From: Sabellastarte sp. h YS-2021
Lineage: Eukaryota; Annelida; Polychaeta; Sabellida; Sabellidae
Direction of reading: 5' to 3'
Length of the DNA stretch: 64,000 bases
NCBI GenBank assembly: GCA_964017235.1
Contig: OZ024929.1
Coordinates: forward strand, 107,989,793 to 108,053,792
Within the stretch, counting starts at the first letter, position 1. Each line of letters opens with the position of its first letter. Below the pieces are notes generated by a model. That model did not search any database. It worked only from the letters and a program-made list of their open reading frames with translations, and was not told where the DNA came from. This document shows, piece by piece, positions 1 to 15,200 of this stretch. Both the position numbers and the translations under genes were made by a program.

Positions 1-131
1 GATAGTCAACACAAGGTTTTTGTTCAATACATTTCAGATACATTTTAATTTCAATCCTGTACATTATGGGGTTTAAATACTTGAAGATCAATCTTCCATT
101 TATGCCATACAGTAAAACAAGCACACTTTAC

Positions 132-261
132 CTTGCTAATATCAGGTGTCAACCATGAACGGTTCAACCAGGCTTCCTCTTTACATATGTTTTCAGTGAC
201 ACTTCTGTTCATGGCATCTTCTGACACCATTCTAATTAGTTGGGCTGCATCATTATAATTT
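132..261 (-). CDS. SHOC1: SHOC1-like exon 24, last coding exon in window
   Basis: It encodes [20 protein letters not shown] and onward to [17 protein letters not shown]. The acceptor is CACTGCAG and the donor CAAG|GTAAAG. The donor shows that at least one more exon lies beyond the left edge. Confidence 0.7.
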
Positions 262-3200
262 CTGCAGTGTAGTACCTGTATCAAAATATTTCTTGTCATT
301 ACCATTCAAACTTTTCCTAATGATATAAAAAACACCTTATCATGGAGTACAAATCCTGCATAGGTATACAAAAACATCCTGAAGTAACTTTATACTTGCT
401 TTATACTTGTACCTTTTATTATTAGGCATAAAGTAGATAAGGGCATTGTAGTGCAGTGGTAACATGCTTCCCAACTCTGAGGTCATGAGGTTGTTATGCG
501 TCGAGCAGGACCTCAATTGAATTTGAAACGTTAATTGTTTGTTTTTTTCTGTGCTTTATTTTTAGCCTTCAGACAAGGGGTACAATGGTGTCATATGGAT
601 AGGGTGCATAATCCTTCTACATTCACAGGCCAGAACACTGGGAAAGCATATACCTCTACTAAGGCACAACTCCTCCAATATTGTTAAGTAGTGCAATGAT
701 AAAAACCACTTTAAAAATCCTAGATACCTCTATTTAGGGCCAGCACCTCCAGTTTTGGTAGGAGTGCAATGATAAAAATATTTTTAAAAATGCCTGGATC
801 TAGTCAGTGATTCGGATCAGCATAAATATCAAAACATCTGTTTGTTGTGCCTTTGTCGACATTTCCTGAAAAGTTTATCACAGTTTGTCCATAACTATAT
901 GAGTTATTTCACAAACAAACAAAAAGGCAGCCAAATGGAGACCCTCACTGGCAGAGTCAAATAATACTTTGTTGAAAGTGGTGGTGTTTTATCATATGCT
1001 GTTATTACACAAATATACAAAGTTTGCTAGGTTTACAACTTCATATTAGTTAACTGCTATATTGATACCCACAACACAGCAATGTTTAAATTGTGATAAT
1101 ACTAGCAGGAAAAAAAAGAAAAGTATCAGTAGAATGTCTATTGAATAAAAACCTACCTTAACTGAGTAGTTCTCCCTGGAATTTGGAATTCTTGCTTGAA
1201 GGTTTGATAGGTTTACAACTGTGTTTCCAGAGTAAGAATACCTACCACGACGACAAAATCTCATACAAGTTATTGTGCTCGTGCAGTACCCCAAATGAAA
1301 ACTGTTTGAACATTTCTGGATATGGTATATTTATGAATAAATGCAGAATATCCTTTCATTACATCCCATCCAAAGAAGAATAAGGATTACAAGCTAGACT
1401 TTAATCTTGTGTAAACAAACTAATTCAAAAATGGATTTGCAAAACTTGTAATATTATAAACATTTCAACTACATTATTAATCTAGATTCACTGTTTCATG
1501 TTATAATTGGGAGGATAATTGTGCTTAAGCACACTTGTGGATAAAAATGTACATCTTGAATCCAGAATATTTGGTGTATTATTTTTGTGCATGTGTCTTT
1601 TGTCTACCTCAACTGAGTCCAATCAATTCAAGGAGAATGTAATTAATCTATGCAATTAAATGGTTCCACATAATTGTTGCTAAAGTTAATTTCACATAAT
1701 TCAACAGTTTGGCAGACTTCAGTTTATGGGTGTTACAATATGAACAAGAGCACTCAGAGAGCGCAGACCTCCGCCAAGGCGGCTCAGCCCCCCAGTGCTG
1801 TGTCTACGCCATAAAATAATTCCTGGGCTTTGAAAACCTACCATTAGCATTGATACTGTATTTTTTACGCTTTGTTCCTTGTCACATTTCAGGCATTTAA
1901 TGAAAATTTCATCCAAATCCATCTATAGCTTTTTGAGTTATCTCCCTTTAAAAAATACCTGGATCCAGAAGATCCAGACAATGATCCTGATCACACCCAA
2001 AATCTAATCACTTCTTCCTTGTCACATTTTTCGAATTATCTTCCTTTAAAGAATACAGGGATCCAGAAGACCCAGTGATCTGGATCACTCCCAAAATTTA
2101 ATCACTTCTTCCTTTACCAATTTCTCACATATCCTGAAAATTTCACCAAAATCTCTCCATAAGTTTTTGAGCTATCTTTCTTTAAAAATTAAATTTCATA
2201 GATCCAGAAGATCCAGACAATGATCTGAATCACTCCCAAAATCTAATCACTTCTTCCTTTTACCATTTCAGACATATCCTGAAAATTTTATCAAAATCTG
2301 TCCATAGGTTTTTGAGTTATCTTGTTCACAAACAAACAGACGGACAGACAAAACCCAGGCGAAAACATAACCTCCTTGGCGGAGGTAATAAAAAATAATA
2401 CAAAAATCATGGAAACCCATTTGTTAATTTTTTTTTAAAAAAAATATCAGAAACAAATATTTAAAAAATTCAGGCACAAAAGAATACAAGATAACAAACC
2501 CTGATTTTTCCTCTTCTGCCGAAGAAAGCAGAATTACCCAACACATTTGATATTTGATTCCCATGGCTGTGATTCTGTCGGTCATTGGCTGCATATCCAC
2601 ACAACCTTTGAACTCTGTCAGGTCAATGAGCAGAACACAAGTACGCTCATCAATGATCACATCAGCAAACTCCTGTCCAATGTTCAAATGGCTGTAGTCC
2701 CTTTCTATAACTGCAATGTTGTTCCTGAGAAAGAATATCTATAACTAATAATTATTTTTGTTCAATATCTTACTTCACATTTAAAAACACAACAATAAGC
2801 AGTTGGCTTAAGTTACTTTGATAAATTTTACACAAAGAGACTCAAGATAACATGAAAAGATGGAATCTTATCACAATGGGTACATTATTAGCATTTGAAT
2901 ATCAATGAAGAATGAAAAAAATCATATTTCTTCAATTTTATCACAATTGTTTCTGTAAAAAAATGTTGTGAATAGTACTTACAAACATTTATAACTGGAG
3001 TTTTGCTACTTTTAGGCTAACCTTGTCTCAAGAAAGTGAAGCAATTCACATTTGGCAGTAAGTCTTTCGGAACCAATGACTACAATCTGTTTCTTCAAGG
3101 ATTCTGGATTTAAATTGGTTGTTTTCATATTGCCTACTTCAATGGCATCACCTATGAAGGTGAATCAAAACATATACACAAAAATATTGTTGACAATACA

Positions 3201-6200
3201 CTAAGAAAAATATATAAATTCAGATGCCTAATGAAACAATGGAACAGGTTCACTTTTTCTTATAATTTATTGTGTTGTAGCACACAGCAGACATTTTTTA
3301 AAACCTCAATTTCTTCTTTGGATAGTCGCCCCCAATTTTTGGGTTCATGGGCTTGAACCTGAGTCCTAGAGTCCAACTTGACCAACTATTCTATAAGACA
3401 TGTGTTGAAAGAAACATTGAACAACCCCCCTCCCCCCACCCCCCCAAAAAAGAAAAAAAAAAATTATTAATTTCTAGTTATATTATTTAGCCACATGACT
3501 TTCTCACCAAACATATTCCACTTAAGATTATTTATGCAACAGGCTGAATATGAAATTTTCTAAAATATTATTACTCATTACTTTTTATTATCCACCACGC
3601 GACGTATTTGACCTAAATACGGGGAAATACAGACCGGGATGTATTTTTTTTGTATACACCGGCGCCCTGGTACTATGGATATCGAGTGTGGATAACTTTT
3701 GTTTTTTCAACAATATCTCGGAAAGTATGTAACTTAAAAATATGTATAATATATCATTAGAAAGGTGTTATTCCAGCGCTGCTGTTCATGTATGTTGCAT
3801 AAATATCCATGCAGAAATGACTGAGATATTGCAAGGTAAAGATTGAAGTTTTGTATTCAGTTGCTCATGCTTTTTGACAGTCTGTTTTTTCACGTTTTCT
3901 CATCAAATATTCATATTATTTGACCCATAAATCGCACAAAATGCTGGATAATAAAAGTAAAACATCCCTCATCAGACACATACAGAAAAAATATATCACT
4001 CATGAAGATTAACAATATAATACTCGTGCTGCGCACTCGTATAATATTGTTATCTTCATTCGTGATATATTTTTTCTGTATATGTCATTCGGGACGTTTT
4101 CCTATTATACTATTGTTCCTGTATCTTTTTATTGGAACACCATAACTTTTTTCCCCATACATGACACTTACAAAATATTTTGATGTGCTTAACACCTTCT
4201 GTCTTTTTGCTTTAAACATAAGCCTGTATATTGTTTGAACAATATATGTCAAATTAACAGTCAATAATTATCGAAATGAATTGGTTGATCATTCATATGA
4301 TTTCAGTGTCAGTTTTCATAATAACACAGCCCTGGATTTCTGTGCAAAATATGATACCTGTAATTTCACTTTGTGGCTCAGACTGCCAAGACTTCAGATT
4401 GAGACCAATGTAACGTATGGACTGCCTAGTACAGGCTTCCATTATCTGCAATAAAACACCATTTGAGTCAAAATTTTCAAGGAAGAAAGAGAAAAAACTA
4501 TGTTAACTATCAGAAGTTTTGCTAACACTAAAAACCCTTAAAAGTGAAAATATAGTGAAAGGAATATAACATATTTTATTGTATAAATCAGAAAGAAAAA
4601 CTTGATTAAGTTGATGCAGTGTTTGTAAAGCACCTTAGCTGCCACTGCCATCTTTGAAACTGGCTAAAAAAAATTTAATTTACCATACAATGTTACCTTT
4701 ACCACAAGTGCTATGTCTTGTGTTTTGACAAATATAGGTTACCTTTGGGCATGATTTTCAGTTAATATTTATAATTACCCACAGATGCAGTTTTGCTTGC
4801 TAAGTCTTTTAGGGTGAAAGAACATGAATTCTTAGTATTGTGTATTTATTTATTTTTATTTATTTATTTATTTCTCGTGCATACAAAGCACAAAGTTGAT
4901 AAATGTTGGTTAATTACAAAAAAGAAGAACAAATGAAAAAAAAAAAAAAAACCCCAAAAAACATAGTAATACAGGTGAAAAAAAGAAATTATACATAAAA
5001 AATATACAGGAGAGTTGCATAAACTACATAGACAAGTGAATTAGTGTCTCAGGTGGTACATACAAAATTTAGCATGGCATTTATTTCTTCAGCAATAAAT
5101 CCATTTTTAAAGACCCTCATAGATAACAAATCTTTAATATTTTCTACATGTTTTAAGTATTCTTCATTAATTGTAATGTGATCTCTCACTGCTTTTAAAA
5201 GTTGACATTTAGTATTACACATTACTTTCATTGATACATTAGTATGGTAAATAATATGATTCAAAGTTTTGGATATATTAGAACAAGTACCATTTATAAC
5301 AAATTTAGTGCACATGTTTACACACAAATTAGTGCTAGCTGACATGTTACACATAAAGTTATTGCCTCTTCTAAATAATTGGGTCTCAACAGGCACATCA
5401 TTCACAACCAGAAACTGATCTTTTCAGTCAGGGCATTTAATTTAATAAAATATATATATATATAATGTTGAATCCTTCAGCTTCTAAGGATATTGTATCA
5501 GTATTATACACATATACTGACATAATTGTAATCAAATTGAAATAAATACATCCAATTATCACTCATAGTACACACAGCAAACAATATTATCAGAGGTGTT
5601 GTGCCAGCACTAACAAATATTGAATTTATTTTGAATAAATTTGCTTACATCATCCACCATACTAGTTTCACTGGTACTTCCAGTTGGTTTCACATAGAAC
5701 ATGGATAACCCAGATTCAGGCCAGTTCTTGCCAAATGGATACCCAGTGCTTTTTTATTTTCGCTGAGTTACAGTCTACAGTTACTGTTTCCACTGGAACC
5801 TACAGGCCGGTAACTATGCATTTTTGGAGAGTCGGGACCATTGTTTACATGGTCGGTTAGGGTCGGTTTCAACCCTTGTATCCTACCCTAATTTCAGCCC
5901 CCTAGCAACAGGCCTGTCGGTTAACTAAAGGGCCTGTCGGTTACACTTCAAGGCTTGTCTGTAACCCTTCCAGGCTTGTCATTATCACTTACAGGCCTGT
6001 CGTAATATGAAGCCAGCTTGTCTTTTGTAACTTAAATTTTGGGGAAAAAAAAGAGGATCAAGTGTCGACCAATAAACAATTCTTAAAATAGGCCACTTGT
6101 AAATATTTGGATCCCATCACGTGACCAAAATGTCCAAATTAATTTTTTGGATATTTTAATTATAGTTTCCACGTTTTTACTGTAATATTATATAAGAAAT

Positions 6201-9200
6201 AAATCAATGTATGTCTGCTGCAGATTATGAATGAAAAAGCCACTTAAAATATGAAATTTTCATTTAAAATGTTATATCCTGTGCAAACAAACACAGAAAG
6301 ATGTGCTTCTAACAATCTCTCACGTGACTATGAAAACCTTCTGTTTGTTGCTGCCTTTTATACTCCAATTTCGAGCTTCTGGGAAAGACCCTATTCTCTT
6401 GAAGGTAATAAACTTGCTGTAGTTTTGGTCACGTGATGGGATCCAAATATTTACTAGTTTAAGAATTGTTTATTGGTCGACACTTGATCCTCCTTTTTCC
6501 CAAAAATTGCTAATGGGTTTTTACAGTGAGAAGAAATATGATTGAATCCAAATAGTTTGTTAACTTTTATTATTTAGATTGCTCTGGTGAAATAAGCTGA
6601 GAATTTGATTATTATGTCACCAAATAAAACACTTGTTCAGGTTTCTCCATTATTTACAGCATACATGTGGGCCTTTTCTATCTCTTTTACTTTGAAATTA
6701 TGATCACTCGACTGTTTCTTTGTCATTCTTTTAACATAAATTTTGCACTCACGCTGGAAATGGACTGCAAATGAGCAGTACCCATCAAAAACTGTTATTA
6801 CAATACCGACTTCAAGTCTGGTAGTGGGGTTCTGTATGTTTCTCCAGTCCTGTCTGTTTGTCTTTACGGCTTGTCTGTTAGGGGTTTAAGGCTTGTTGTA
6901 ATACTTCTACGACTGGCCGTGCAATAAACGTCCCCGACCCTACGTCTTGTCAGGAAGGTCATTATGTCCTGTCTGTAACTATACCGTCCTGTCGGGGATT
7001 TCATAACCGACTCATCATTTTCGCACCTTTTTTTCTATGACCCTACGAATTTTGCAACCGACCCTAGGGTCGTAGGGTCGGTTCCAGTGGAAACACTGCA
7101 TTACAACTAGAAATAGGACGCCCTGTTGATAGTAGCTGCGACATATGAATAGAAACAGGATAGCATAGAAGAACACACATTATCATGTGTAATGTCCACC
7201 CCATGAACCTTTTGCCAAAATTGTACAGTAGTCTTACAAGACCCTGTTTCATTTGTAAAATATATCAATGATGCTTAAATATTTATTAGTGTACATGTAA
7301 ATTATTTCAGCTTCATGCCTTTTTGCATTGGTTGGGTCGTAAATTTTGACGAAGTAACTCTATCTTGCACGGTTAAGAAGATAGAAGCAAATTTCTGTTT
7401 TTCTATTTTTGGTAAAAATTCGAAAATTCAAAATGGCCGCCATTTTTGGGAAGAGGAAAATTTTTTGAAAATTGCCAAGAGTACATTTCCTAGATACCCT
7501 ATGGGTCGAAAATTTCACCGAAATAACTCTATTTTGCACGGTTAAGGAGATAGAAGCAAATTTGTGTTTTTTCATTTTGGGCAAAAATTCGAAAATTCAA
7601 AATGGCCGCCATATGTGGGGAGGGGAAATTTTTTTTTGAAAATTGCCAAGGCTACATTTCTTAGATACCCTGTGGGTCGTAAATTTCGACGAAATCGCTC
7701 TATCTCGCACGGTTAAGGAGATAGAATCAATTTTGTGTTTTGCCATTTTTGGCAAAAATTCGAAAATTCAAAATGGCCGCCATATGTGGGAAGAGGAAAA
7801 TTTTTGAACATTGCAAAGAGTACAGTGCTCAGATACCCGATGGGTCGAAAATTTCGACGAAATCGCTCTATCTCACACGGTTAAGGAGATAGAAGCAAAT
7901 ATGTGTTTTGCCATTTTTGGGAAAAATTCGAAAATTCAAAATGGCCGCCATTTTTGGGGAGGGGAAAATTTTTTGAAAATTGCCAAGAGTACATTTCTCA
8001 TATAACCTGTGGGTTGAAAATTTCGACGAAATCACTCTATCTCGCACGGTTAAGGAGATAGAAGGAAATTCGTGTTTTGCCATTTTTGGCAAAAACTTTG
8101 AAAATTCAAAATGGCCGCCATTTTTGGGGAGGGGAAAATTTTTTGAAAATTGCTAAGAGTACATTTCTTACATACCCTGTGGGTCGAAAATTTCGACAAA
8201 ATTGCTCTATCTCTCACGGTTAAGGAGATAGAGGCAATTTTGTGTTTTGCCATTTTTTGGAAAAATTTGAAAATTCAAAATGGCCGCCATTTTTGGGGAG
8301 GGGAAATTTTTTTGAAAATTGCAAAGAGTGCATTTCTGAGATACTCTGTGGGTCGAAAATTTCGACGAAATTGCTCTATCTCACACGGTTAAGGAGATAG
8401 AAGCAAATTTGTGTTTTGCCATTTTTGGCAAAAATTTGAAAATTCAAAATGGCCGCCATTTTTGGGGAGGGGAAAATTTTTTGAAAATTGCCAAGAGTAC
8501 ATATCTCATATAACCTGTGGGTTGAAAATTTCGATGAAATCGCTCTATCTCGCACGGTTAAGGAGATAGAAGGAAATTCGTGTTTTGCCATTTTTGGCAA
8601 AAAATTTGAAAATTCAAAATGGCCGCCATTTTTGGGGAGGGGAAAATTTTTTGAAAATTGCTAAGAGTACATTTCTTACATGCCCTGTGGGTCGAAAATT
8701 TCGACAAAATCGCTCTATCTCTCACGGTTAAGGAGATAGAGGCAATTTTGTGTTTTGCCATTTTTTGGAAAAATTTGAAAATTCAAAATGGCCACCATTT
8801 TTGGGGAGGGGAAATTTTTTTGAAAATTGCTAAGAGTGCATTTCTGAGATACTCTGTGGGTCAAAAATTTCGACGAAATCGCTCTATCTCACACGGTTAA
8901 GGAGATAGAAGCAAATTTGTGTTTTGCCATTTTTGGCAAAAATTCGAAAATTCAAAATGGCCACCATTTTTGGGGAGGGGAAAATTTTTGGAAAATTACC
9001 AAGAGTACATTGCTCATATAGCCTGTGGGTTGAAAATTTCGACGAAATCGCTCTATCTCGCACGGTTAAGGAGATAGAAGGAAATTCGTGTTTTGCCATT
9101 TTTGGCAAAAAATTTGAAAATTCAAAATGGCCGCCATTTTTGGGGAGGGGAAAATTTTTTGAAAATTGCAAAGAGTACATTCCTTAGATACCCTGTGGGT

Positions 9201-12200
9201 TGAAAATTTCGACGAAATCGCTCTATCTCGCACAGTTTAGGAGATATGAGCACATTTGCCTTTTTCAGTACTCAAAATAGCCAATTACTCATTTATTTAA
9301 TTAATTACTCACTGATCTATGAAGCAATTCCACCCAAAAGCAATCCCATACAAGCTATTAACCCAATGAACCTGCATGCCAAATTTGGTAAAGATAGGAT
9401 AAGAACTGTTGCCTAAAATGTCTGGAAACCAAGTGTGATACCGGACGGCGGACACCGGAAAAAGCAAAAATAATATGTCCACCCCCCAGTGGGTAGACAT
9501 AATTAAGAATGTACTGTCTACATTTAAATTGAACCTAATCAACTGTGCCATCTCACCTTTGAGAGTGGGGTGTAACTATACTCCATTACCAGGGAAAACT
9601 GAGCCCAGGGGAAATGCTCTCCAATCTGCTTCTGACACACCACCAAACAGTTGGCCTGGTCAAGACTAAAGTATACAGAAAACACAAAGTTGTCATTAAT
9701 AGTATACTTACAAAATGTGTAAAACTTGATAGTTACCACCGTCAAAGCTGTGAAAAGAAATACTTTATTACCTCCGCCAAGGAGGTTATGTTTTCGCCTG
9801 GGTTTGTTTGTTTGTTTGTGAACAAGTTAACTCAAAAACTTATGGACGGATTATGATGAAATTTTCAGGATATGTCCTAAATGGGACACGGAACAAGCTT
9901 GGCCCTGGCAATAAGGGAGAAATTAACATGTTAATGGGCAGATATTAATAGAAAAAGAATCTTGAAAAACTAGAAGGCCTTTGTCCAAAAATGTAACTGT
10001 CAATAATGATTTCACCCATATGATTCTAATCCTATGAGCATGTTTATAGCATTAATCTCCACAAAAAGACCTTAAGGTGTTACAGGCAGAAGAACTGAAA
10101 CCTCAAATAAAAGAAATCCAGGGATAGAAGAGACTACAGAAGAAACCGATACATACAACTTAACCTTAGGTGGATTTACTTTTACAAAGAGATAGGATTT
10201 AAGCTTATTTTTGAATGAGGAAAGATTACAATTCTGAGGAGATATTATCGGGTAATTCACTTCAAATTTCTGGAACTTACTGATGGAAAAGACTAGGACG
10301 TTTCACAACTACATCCCCCAACCAATGTCCCTACCTAACATTAACTTCCTAAACCTAACTATTTCAGAGATATAGCCCAGACAAGATTTTACAGTTCAAA
10401 ATCACTATTGTAAGTTGAAAGGTCAAATCAAAGTCAAACCAAATTTATGCCACAAGCCTAATTTTAAAGGTAACCAACATTTTTACAAGCAATTTCTAGT
10501 GAACTTTCCATCAAGTTGGCAGCCTTAAGAGGCAAATGATTCTCATTGTCCAGTCCATTTGTTGTTTCATGATCAACCAATCGACATATAAAACCTGCTC
10601 CACAGGCCAGACACAGGACAATTACTCATCTCATCCTTTGTGAGCCAATCCCATTGTATCTCATGTACTGAAAGCAAAATTGATGCTTACAACTGTTAAT
10701 ATAAAAGTAATATTTTCTTTAATTTCTGTTGAAAAACACAATATTACTTGCCTGTTGATGATGTTTTGGCTAGACAGCTCTTCTCTGGCTGTCTCTGGTA
10801 GTGAACTTATGCCCTCTATCTGTGCAACACAGTCTGCCACTTCTTTCAACAAATGCTCATCAGGGTTCTTACACACAATGAGAATCTACAAGATAACAAA
10901 TGCAAACATACAATGTCTGAAGTGCAACCAAATCTCAACATTTAAGTTTTTCAATGTCATTTTGCCAGGAGTTTTGAAAAAAAATCATCAGAGAATTTCA
11001 GAATTGTTGAATGGTATGACTGCGCCTGGAATTATTTCACATTCCAGACTGACAGTCTTCTTTTAAGGCAATTTGATACATATGAGTTGGTTTAATTCTG
11101 CAGTTAAGACAACACATTCTATAATTCAGTAATAATACCCTGACATGCTGGTCTAACAGCAAGTTCTGATGATGCAGGATCATAAATTTCTCTATTTTAC
11201 TATACAAAAAACCTTCACATCTTGTTCCCAAAACAAGATCTAACAAATATTGGTTCAATTCTATTGTTCAACGACAATACCTTGACATCCTGGTCAGGTG
11301 ACTTGGAGACCTTACGGACATACCACTGGGCGAGTGCCTCACACAAATGTGACAGTTTGGGGTGCAAAATATTCCTCTGCTGGATCTTGTGGTTCCACTC
11401 AAAGAGCTGTTGTCTTATATCTCCCATAACACCTTCAACATACAATATACTTAGCAAATCAGGTAATATGATTGTCCCAACTTTTGTACCATCAATTCAG
11501 TTGAATGATTTACCTCTTGATATTCGGTGCAAGAGGCTCCTGGAGTTGAAATTAATTAACAATCAGAAAGCAGAAACGAGTTTTTATGGCCTCCTGCTTC
11601 TAAATTTACCAATTGGCCACTAAGCTGTCTTCACCTTGGCAATGCGGTTTGAAGCAATTCTTTTCAAATTTTACTCCAACTGACCAATGGGACATGAAAA
11701 ACACATCTTTCACTTTCTATGGAAAAGTTTGATATTTATATATTACTGAATTCTGAGAAGAAATGGAGATATTCTGACAAAATACAATAACACAGTGACC
11801 CAATAATAAATTAATCAACTGCTCAATGGGACATAAAAAAACATCTTTAACTTTCTGTAGCAAAATCTGATACTTATGCATTACAATTTACTGAATTCTG
11901 AGAAGACGCTTAGATATTTTAATAAAATTTAATACCACAGTGACGCCATAAATTAATTAATACACAAGCCAACATGAGTGTACCTTTCAGAACAGTTTCA
12001 TATTTTTCTTGCAGGGAGCCAAGAGTCATGATAGAACTATGCAGACATCCATGCAGAAAAGAATCCAGGCTCGAAACCAGTATATGTAGCACCACAACAG
12101 CCTGAAATGTCTTATCTGCAAAATACACATTCATTACAAGTTAGGCACGATTAATATTAATATATTGCATACTCACTTTATAGGGCTTATGCTTAAGAAA

Positions 12201-15200
12201 AACTGTTGCAAATATGGGAATAAGTATTTATCTCAGCTTTATCTGTAAAGAAGTGTTTGCAAATAAGTGGTGGGTGGATGATGGGAATGTACTCGATCAC
12301 TCATTGGGGACAGTCACTGACAATTTCCAAAAACTGATTTTTCAGCTTAAAATCTTGACTTTCTGTGTATATCTTAATATATTTGTGTTTTTAAAACATT
12401 TTTTGCAGTTTAACAAATAATTTAATTGATCAATCTTACACAAATTAGTGCTAACAAATCATTTCGAATTTTGGGTTCTATGGAATTTTGGAATCTCTAA
12501 AAGCTAGGGAAGTTCAATCAACAAACCAACATTTTTAAACCAGTTAAAAAAAAAATTTTCACAGACAGGGAAAAATAGCACTCTGTGTGTTGATGATCTC
12601 TAAACATTTTGCAAAGTCGGAATTTCAGATGTTTGAACCAAATTGCAAATTTAATAAATAAATTAAATTTTTATAAGTTAATACCCTATCCAATGGACAA
12701 TATGCTAAACCGGCCGGCGCAGACCGGCCCGCCAAACGTTAGAAAAAGATGTCCTGTGTTTCCACCGGCTGGCCGGTCCTCACACTGCACTCGCCAGGTG
12801 GCGTGTCGTACTTCCTTCCTGTCTAGACAAGCTGACGTCATAGCATCTTTTTTTGTTGTCTAAACTTATTAGACCCCTAGTAGACTGATAGCGGGGTCGG
12901 TGGGAGGGTCTCGTGTGTCCATTGGATAGGGTATTAACTTATAAAAATTTAATTTATTTATCAAATTTTGCAATTTTATTGCGTTAATACATCCTATCCA
13001 ATGGATAATATGCTGAATAACTACCGCTTGGTCGGCGGGTAAATTACTAGGGACTCATGCGAACTCAGAAGATAACTAACAACTCTAAGCCTGGGTCGAT
13101 CTAAGATTGTCAAGACCCTTAAGGCTATAGTCGGTCAACAGAAACCGGTTAAACGGTCCAAACCGACTCGCCTCCCCCCCTTTTTTTACAGACCTACTCT
13201 GAGGTAGGGGAAGAGAGGGAGGAGTTCAGTCCCAAGGAAATAAACCTCCCGAAGGAAGCACGTCTGATTTTTTTTTTTTTTTTTGATGCTTCTTAATTAT
13301 ATATACACTATATACATATGTACAGATCTCCTCTCTGACCTGGGTTACTTGTGGATCTGCTGAGCAGCCACTACAGGCCCCAGGTGATAAAGCTCAGAAT
13401 CAGCCCATGCCACATCCTTCAGATAAAATTGTGTGAAGGTGTTATGTGACTTCCAGTGGCAGGCCGACAAGATCTGTTCCAAGGAGACCCCCGATTGGAA
13501 GGCCTTGGAAGCAGCAAAGGCCCGTACATCATGGGCTTTAACCTGATGTAAGGAGTGGGCCTCTTGGTCTGAGAGCTCATAACATAGGATCACAGTCTGT
13601 TTGATCCATGAGGAGATAGTGGCAGGTGAGATATCTTTGTCGAAACCTTTCTTGAAGGAGACAAAGACTAACTCCTTATTCTGCCTGATGTCTGAGGTCC
13701 TGTCCAAGTAGTAGCGTAATGCTCTGACCGGACAGAGGGACCCGTCAGACTTGAGGGACCTATCCAAGGTTGGGGCCAGGGCTGGTATAACCACTGGAGC
13801 CACGCTGTCCGGACCCTCTTTGGCCAGCTGGTTCTTGGAAAGAAAGCTGGGGGATGGGTACAGTGACACCTTCGACCAGTCCGACTGGTGTCTGATGTTC
13901 TTTCTTTGCCAAGCATGAATCTCACTTCTGCGTTTGCCTGAACCCAGGGCTAAGAGGAAAACTGTCTTGAAGGTCAAGTGCTTCAAGGAGGCCTCCTTAA
14001 TTGGCTCAAAGGGAGCCTTTGTTAACTGGTGTAAAACCAGAGATAAGTTCCATGTAATTGCTGTGTAATACATTATGGCAAAATAGTTAATAGGAATACT
14101 TATTTACAGTATATATCCCAGCTTTAAAATAATACAAACATATAATGTAAATCATGCAATTGTTGTAACACAAAACAGTTACAAAGAATTCTTGTGTAAA
14201 AATATCACATGTATAATAATGATAAAGGTTGTAGAATAGAAAGTTGTAGCTATACTTAGTGATAGTTTTAGTGTCTGTGCAATAAGTATATAACAATGTA
14301 ACGGTGTAGTTCCATATTCAGCTATAGAAGACATACATCATGTTATTCTATGCCAATTATGAATGTAAGTAAACAGTTTGTTATAATTTTGTGAAATGAT
14401 TGAGTTTTAAAAGTCTGTAAATGCTGTAAAGTTAGTCGTTTATTTAAACAATATAGTCTACAAATCAATAAACTCGGTTACTGGTCAGTGGAAAAACAAA
14501 CGTGTTTCTATAAATAAGAAAAGGTATGCAAAACTGGTAAATTATGTGGCTGGAGTACCCGCTATTGAATGAATAGTGAAATACATTGTAACAAAACAAT
14601 CATCAGGAACTTTTGTCTATACTTTCTAGTGTTAAAACAAATACAAACATATAATAATGTTATATGGTTGTTGACTGGAAAGGCTAGGGTACACATAGTG
14701 ACATTTTAGAGTCTGTACAATGATAAGTGTATGACAAGGTAACAGTGTAGTCAACAAGAAACATCTGTGTAGTGTTATTGGTTTGGAACTTGAAAACCTA
14801 CAAATTGAATAACATATACCGTTATTGGTTAGGAAAAACATATACTTGGTACATGATAAGTAATTAAAGGCCATGCAGTAGCTGGTAATTAATTTAAGCA
14901 TGTTTTCGCATTCATTATTGAAAACCTTCTTACATGATGCTAAGCTACACCCAGTTATGTTTGTGAGTAAACAAAGTGTTATAATTTATGAAAGTGGTGC
15001 CAATAATTTTTAAAAGTCTGTAAAAGCTAGAAAGTAAATCTGAAGTTTGTAACAATACCCTTCAAGAGTGTCTCAAAATAAGAAAAAATATTGTACTTAA
15101 GGCCACAAAATTGTTACTGAGTCAGTAGAAACACAGTAACTACTAAAAGTTGAACTATCAGCAACCTCACATTAGATATTATGTATTTAAAATTAGACCA

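Noticed and set aside
5049-5405. 118-codon frame considered as an extra SHOC1 exon
   Set aside because: Exons 20 and 21 join in phase without it, it lacks flanking splice sites, and its composition differs from the gene.
7315-9187. Many 60-98 codon frames with QNGRHFW or KMAAILNF text on both strands
   Set aside because: They come from the 170 bp units and appear equally on both strands. The same holds at 31.7-32.7 kb.
9309-9745. Overlapping 64-80 codon frames on both strands
   Set aside because: No splice-bounded homology to the neighbouring gene, and exons 19 and 20 already join in phase, so no exon is required here.
10680-11623. Plus-strand frames of 128 and 133 codons opposite exons 18 and 19
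   Set aside because: They are antisense shadows of the coding exons and their flanks.
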